Position numbers and translations under genes: made by a program. The notes under the pieces are model-generated. The model was not told where the DNA came from, made no database searches, and saw only the letters and a program-made list of their open reading frames with translations. Positions 63,341 through 64,000 of a DNA stretch of 64,000 nt are shown here, one piece after another (within the stretch, counting starts at the first letter, position 1; every line of letters begins with the position of its first letter). The stretch is from Marinicella meishanensis (GTDB lineage Bacteria; Pseudomonadota; Gammaproteobacteria; Xanthomonadales; Marinicellaceae), in NCBI RefSeq assembly GCF_019931145.1, contig NZ_JAIOUV010000007.1, forward strand, positions 124,001 to 188,000, given 5' to 3'.

Positions 63341-64000
63341 ATGAATAATTTAATCTTGAATACCGACTCTTACAAAACTTCACATTACCTTCAATACCCA
63401 CCTGGCACTCAATACGTCTCCAGTTACATTGAGTCCAGGGGTGGGGAATTTACTGCCAGTTTGTTTTTTGGTTTGCAAATGTTCATCAAGCAATACTTGA
63501 CCCATGCCATTACCCGCGAAGACATCGATGAAGCCGCGGCCCTTTATGAATTGCATGGCGTGCCTTTCAACCAGGCTGGTTGGGAACACATTTTACAGGC
63601 GCATCAAGGGCTGCTGCCAATCAAAATTGAAGCCATCAAGGAAGGCACGGTGTTGCCTACGAGGAATGTGATGGTGCAAATCATCAACACCGATCCAGCC
63701 TGTGCCTGGTTGACCTGTTTCGTGGAAACCGCTTTGTTGCGTGCGATTTGGTACCCCACCACCGTGGCCACCGTCTCGCATGCATGCAAGCAAGTGATTG
63801 CAAAATACATGCGTGAAACCGCCGGGCACACCGAGGGATTGGCCTTCAAGTTGCATGATTTTGGGGCGCGCGGCGTCAGTTCATTGGAGTCTGCGGCCAT
63901 TGGAGGTTTGGCGCATTTGGTGAACTTCCAAGGCACCGACACCGTTTCGGCCTTGGTCCAAGGCCGTCAATTTTATGGTGAGGCCATGGCGGGTTTCTCA
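63341..64000 (+). CDS. nadV: Nicotinamide phosphoribosyltransferase, 3' end cut by window edge
   Basis: 220 codons are open to the window end; the full protein is usually about 460-490 residues. The start NLILNTDSYKTSHYLQYPPG and the following SYIESRGG are typical of NAMPT/NadV. ETALLRAIWYPTTVATVS, KLHDFGARGVSSLESAAIGG and NFQGTDTVSAL supply the phosphoribosyl- and nicotinamide-binding regions. The enzyme makes NMN from nicotinamide and PRPP, which NadM then turns into NAD+. It has its own promoter copy of the NrtR-type operator. Confidence 0.96.
   Translation, partial: MNNLILNTDSYKTSHYLQYPPGTQYVSSYIESRGGEFTASLFFGLQMFIKQYLTHAITREDIDEAAALYELHGVPFNQAGWEHILQAHQGLLPIKIEAIKEGTVLPTRNVMVQIINTDPACAWLTCFVETALLRAIWYPTTVATVSHACKQVIAKYMRETAGHTEGLAFKLHDFGARGVSSLESAAIGGLAHLVNFQGTDTVSALVQGRQFYGEAMAGFS

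Overview
The window looks like a chromosomal stretch of a Gram-negative gammaproteobacterium. It carries outer-membrane and cell-envelope genes (an autotransporter, a TonB-dependent receptor, an RND pump, lipoproteins), a carA-carB-greA-recJ order, a SUF operon headed by an Rrf2 regulator, and parE. The gene content resembles marine Marinicella/Xanthomonadales-like bacteria, but that placement is an impression and not a test. I saw no rRNA, tRNA, CRISPR array, transposase or phage module.

Left part (1-31 kb). A giant DUF11-repeat autotransporter runs off the left edge, downstream of recJ, greA, carB and carA (all minus). carA has a short leader with an intrinsic-terminator-like hairpin. Divergent from it lie an orphan Card1/Can2-like CARF-nuclease with a leaderless-type promoter and a threonine-aldolase-like gene. 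Next comes a tightly packed 11-kb minus-strand series: Rrf2 regulator, sufB, sufC, sufD, sufS, a SufU-like scaffold, a membrane protein, a thioredoxin-fold protein, parE and a GGDEF-EAL protein. Its promoter carries a palindromic Rrf2-type site. An RND pump with its adaptor follows.

Middle (31-45 kb). An MBOAT/SGNH O-acyltransferase pair, a YbiT-type ABC-F ATPase, a wax-ester/triacylglycerol synthase operon, SRPBCC and DUF454 genes, an amidohydrolase followed by a small interrupted gene, and a PQQ-type sugar dehydrogenase with a TonB-dependent receptor. A 1.1-kb gene-free stretch (44018-45122) separates converging genes. It contains a MITE-like inverted-repeat remnant and an array of about seven 88-bp tandem repeats.

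Right part (45-64 kb). First, a membrane-stress operon: DUF2170, PspA-like, small protein, YqiJ-like, flotillin and a ~1776-aa AAA+ ATPase. Its promoter is overlaid by repeated palindromes, and remnants of duplicated pspA tail sequence lie inside it. Upstream are a TelA-like protein and a lipoprotein with an ExbD-like domain. Second, an NAD+/ADP-ribose region: nrtR heads a minus-strand operon (DUF4291, an ART/crystallin-like small protein, kptA, macro protein, ADP-ribosylglycohydrolase, divergent macro protein, alpha/beta hydrolase). Divergently, nadM-Nudix and nadV rebuild NAD+ from nicotinamide. Two near-identical palindromic promoters link these units into one probable NrtR regulon. This is the strongest candidate for an under-described system in the window.
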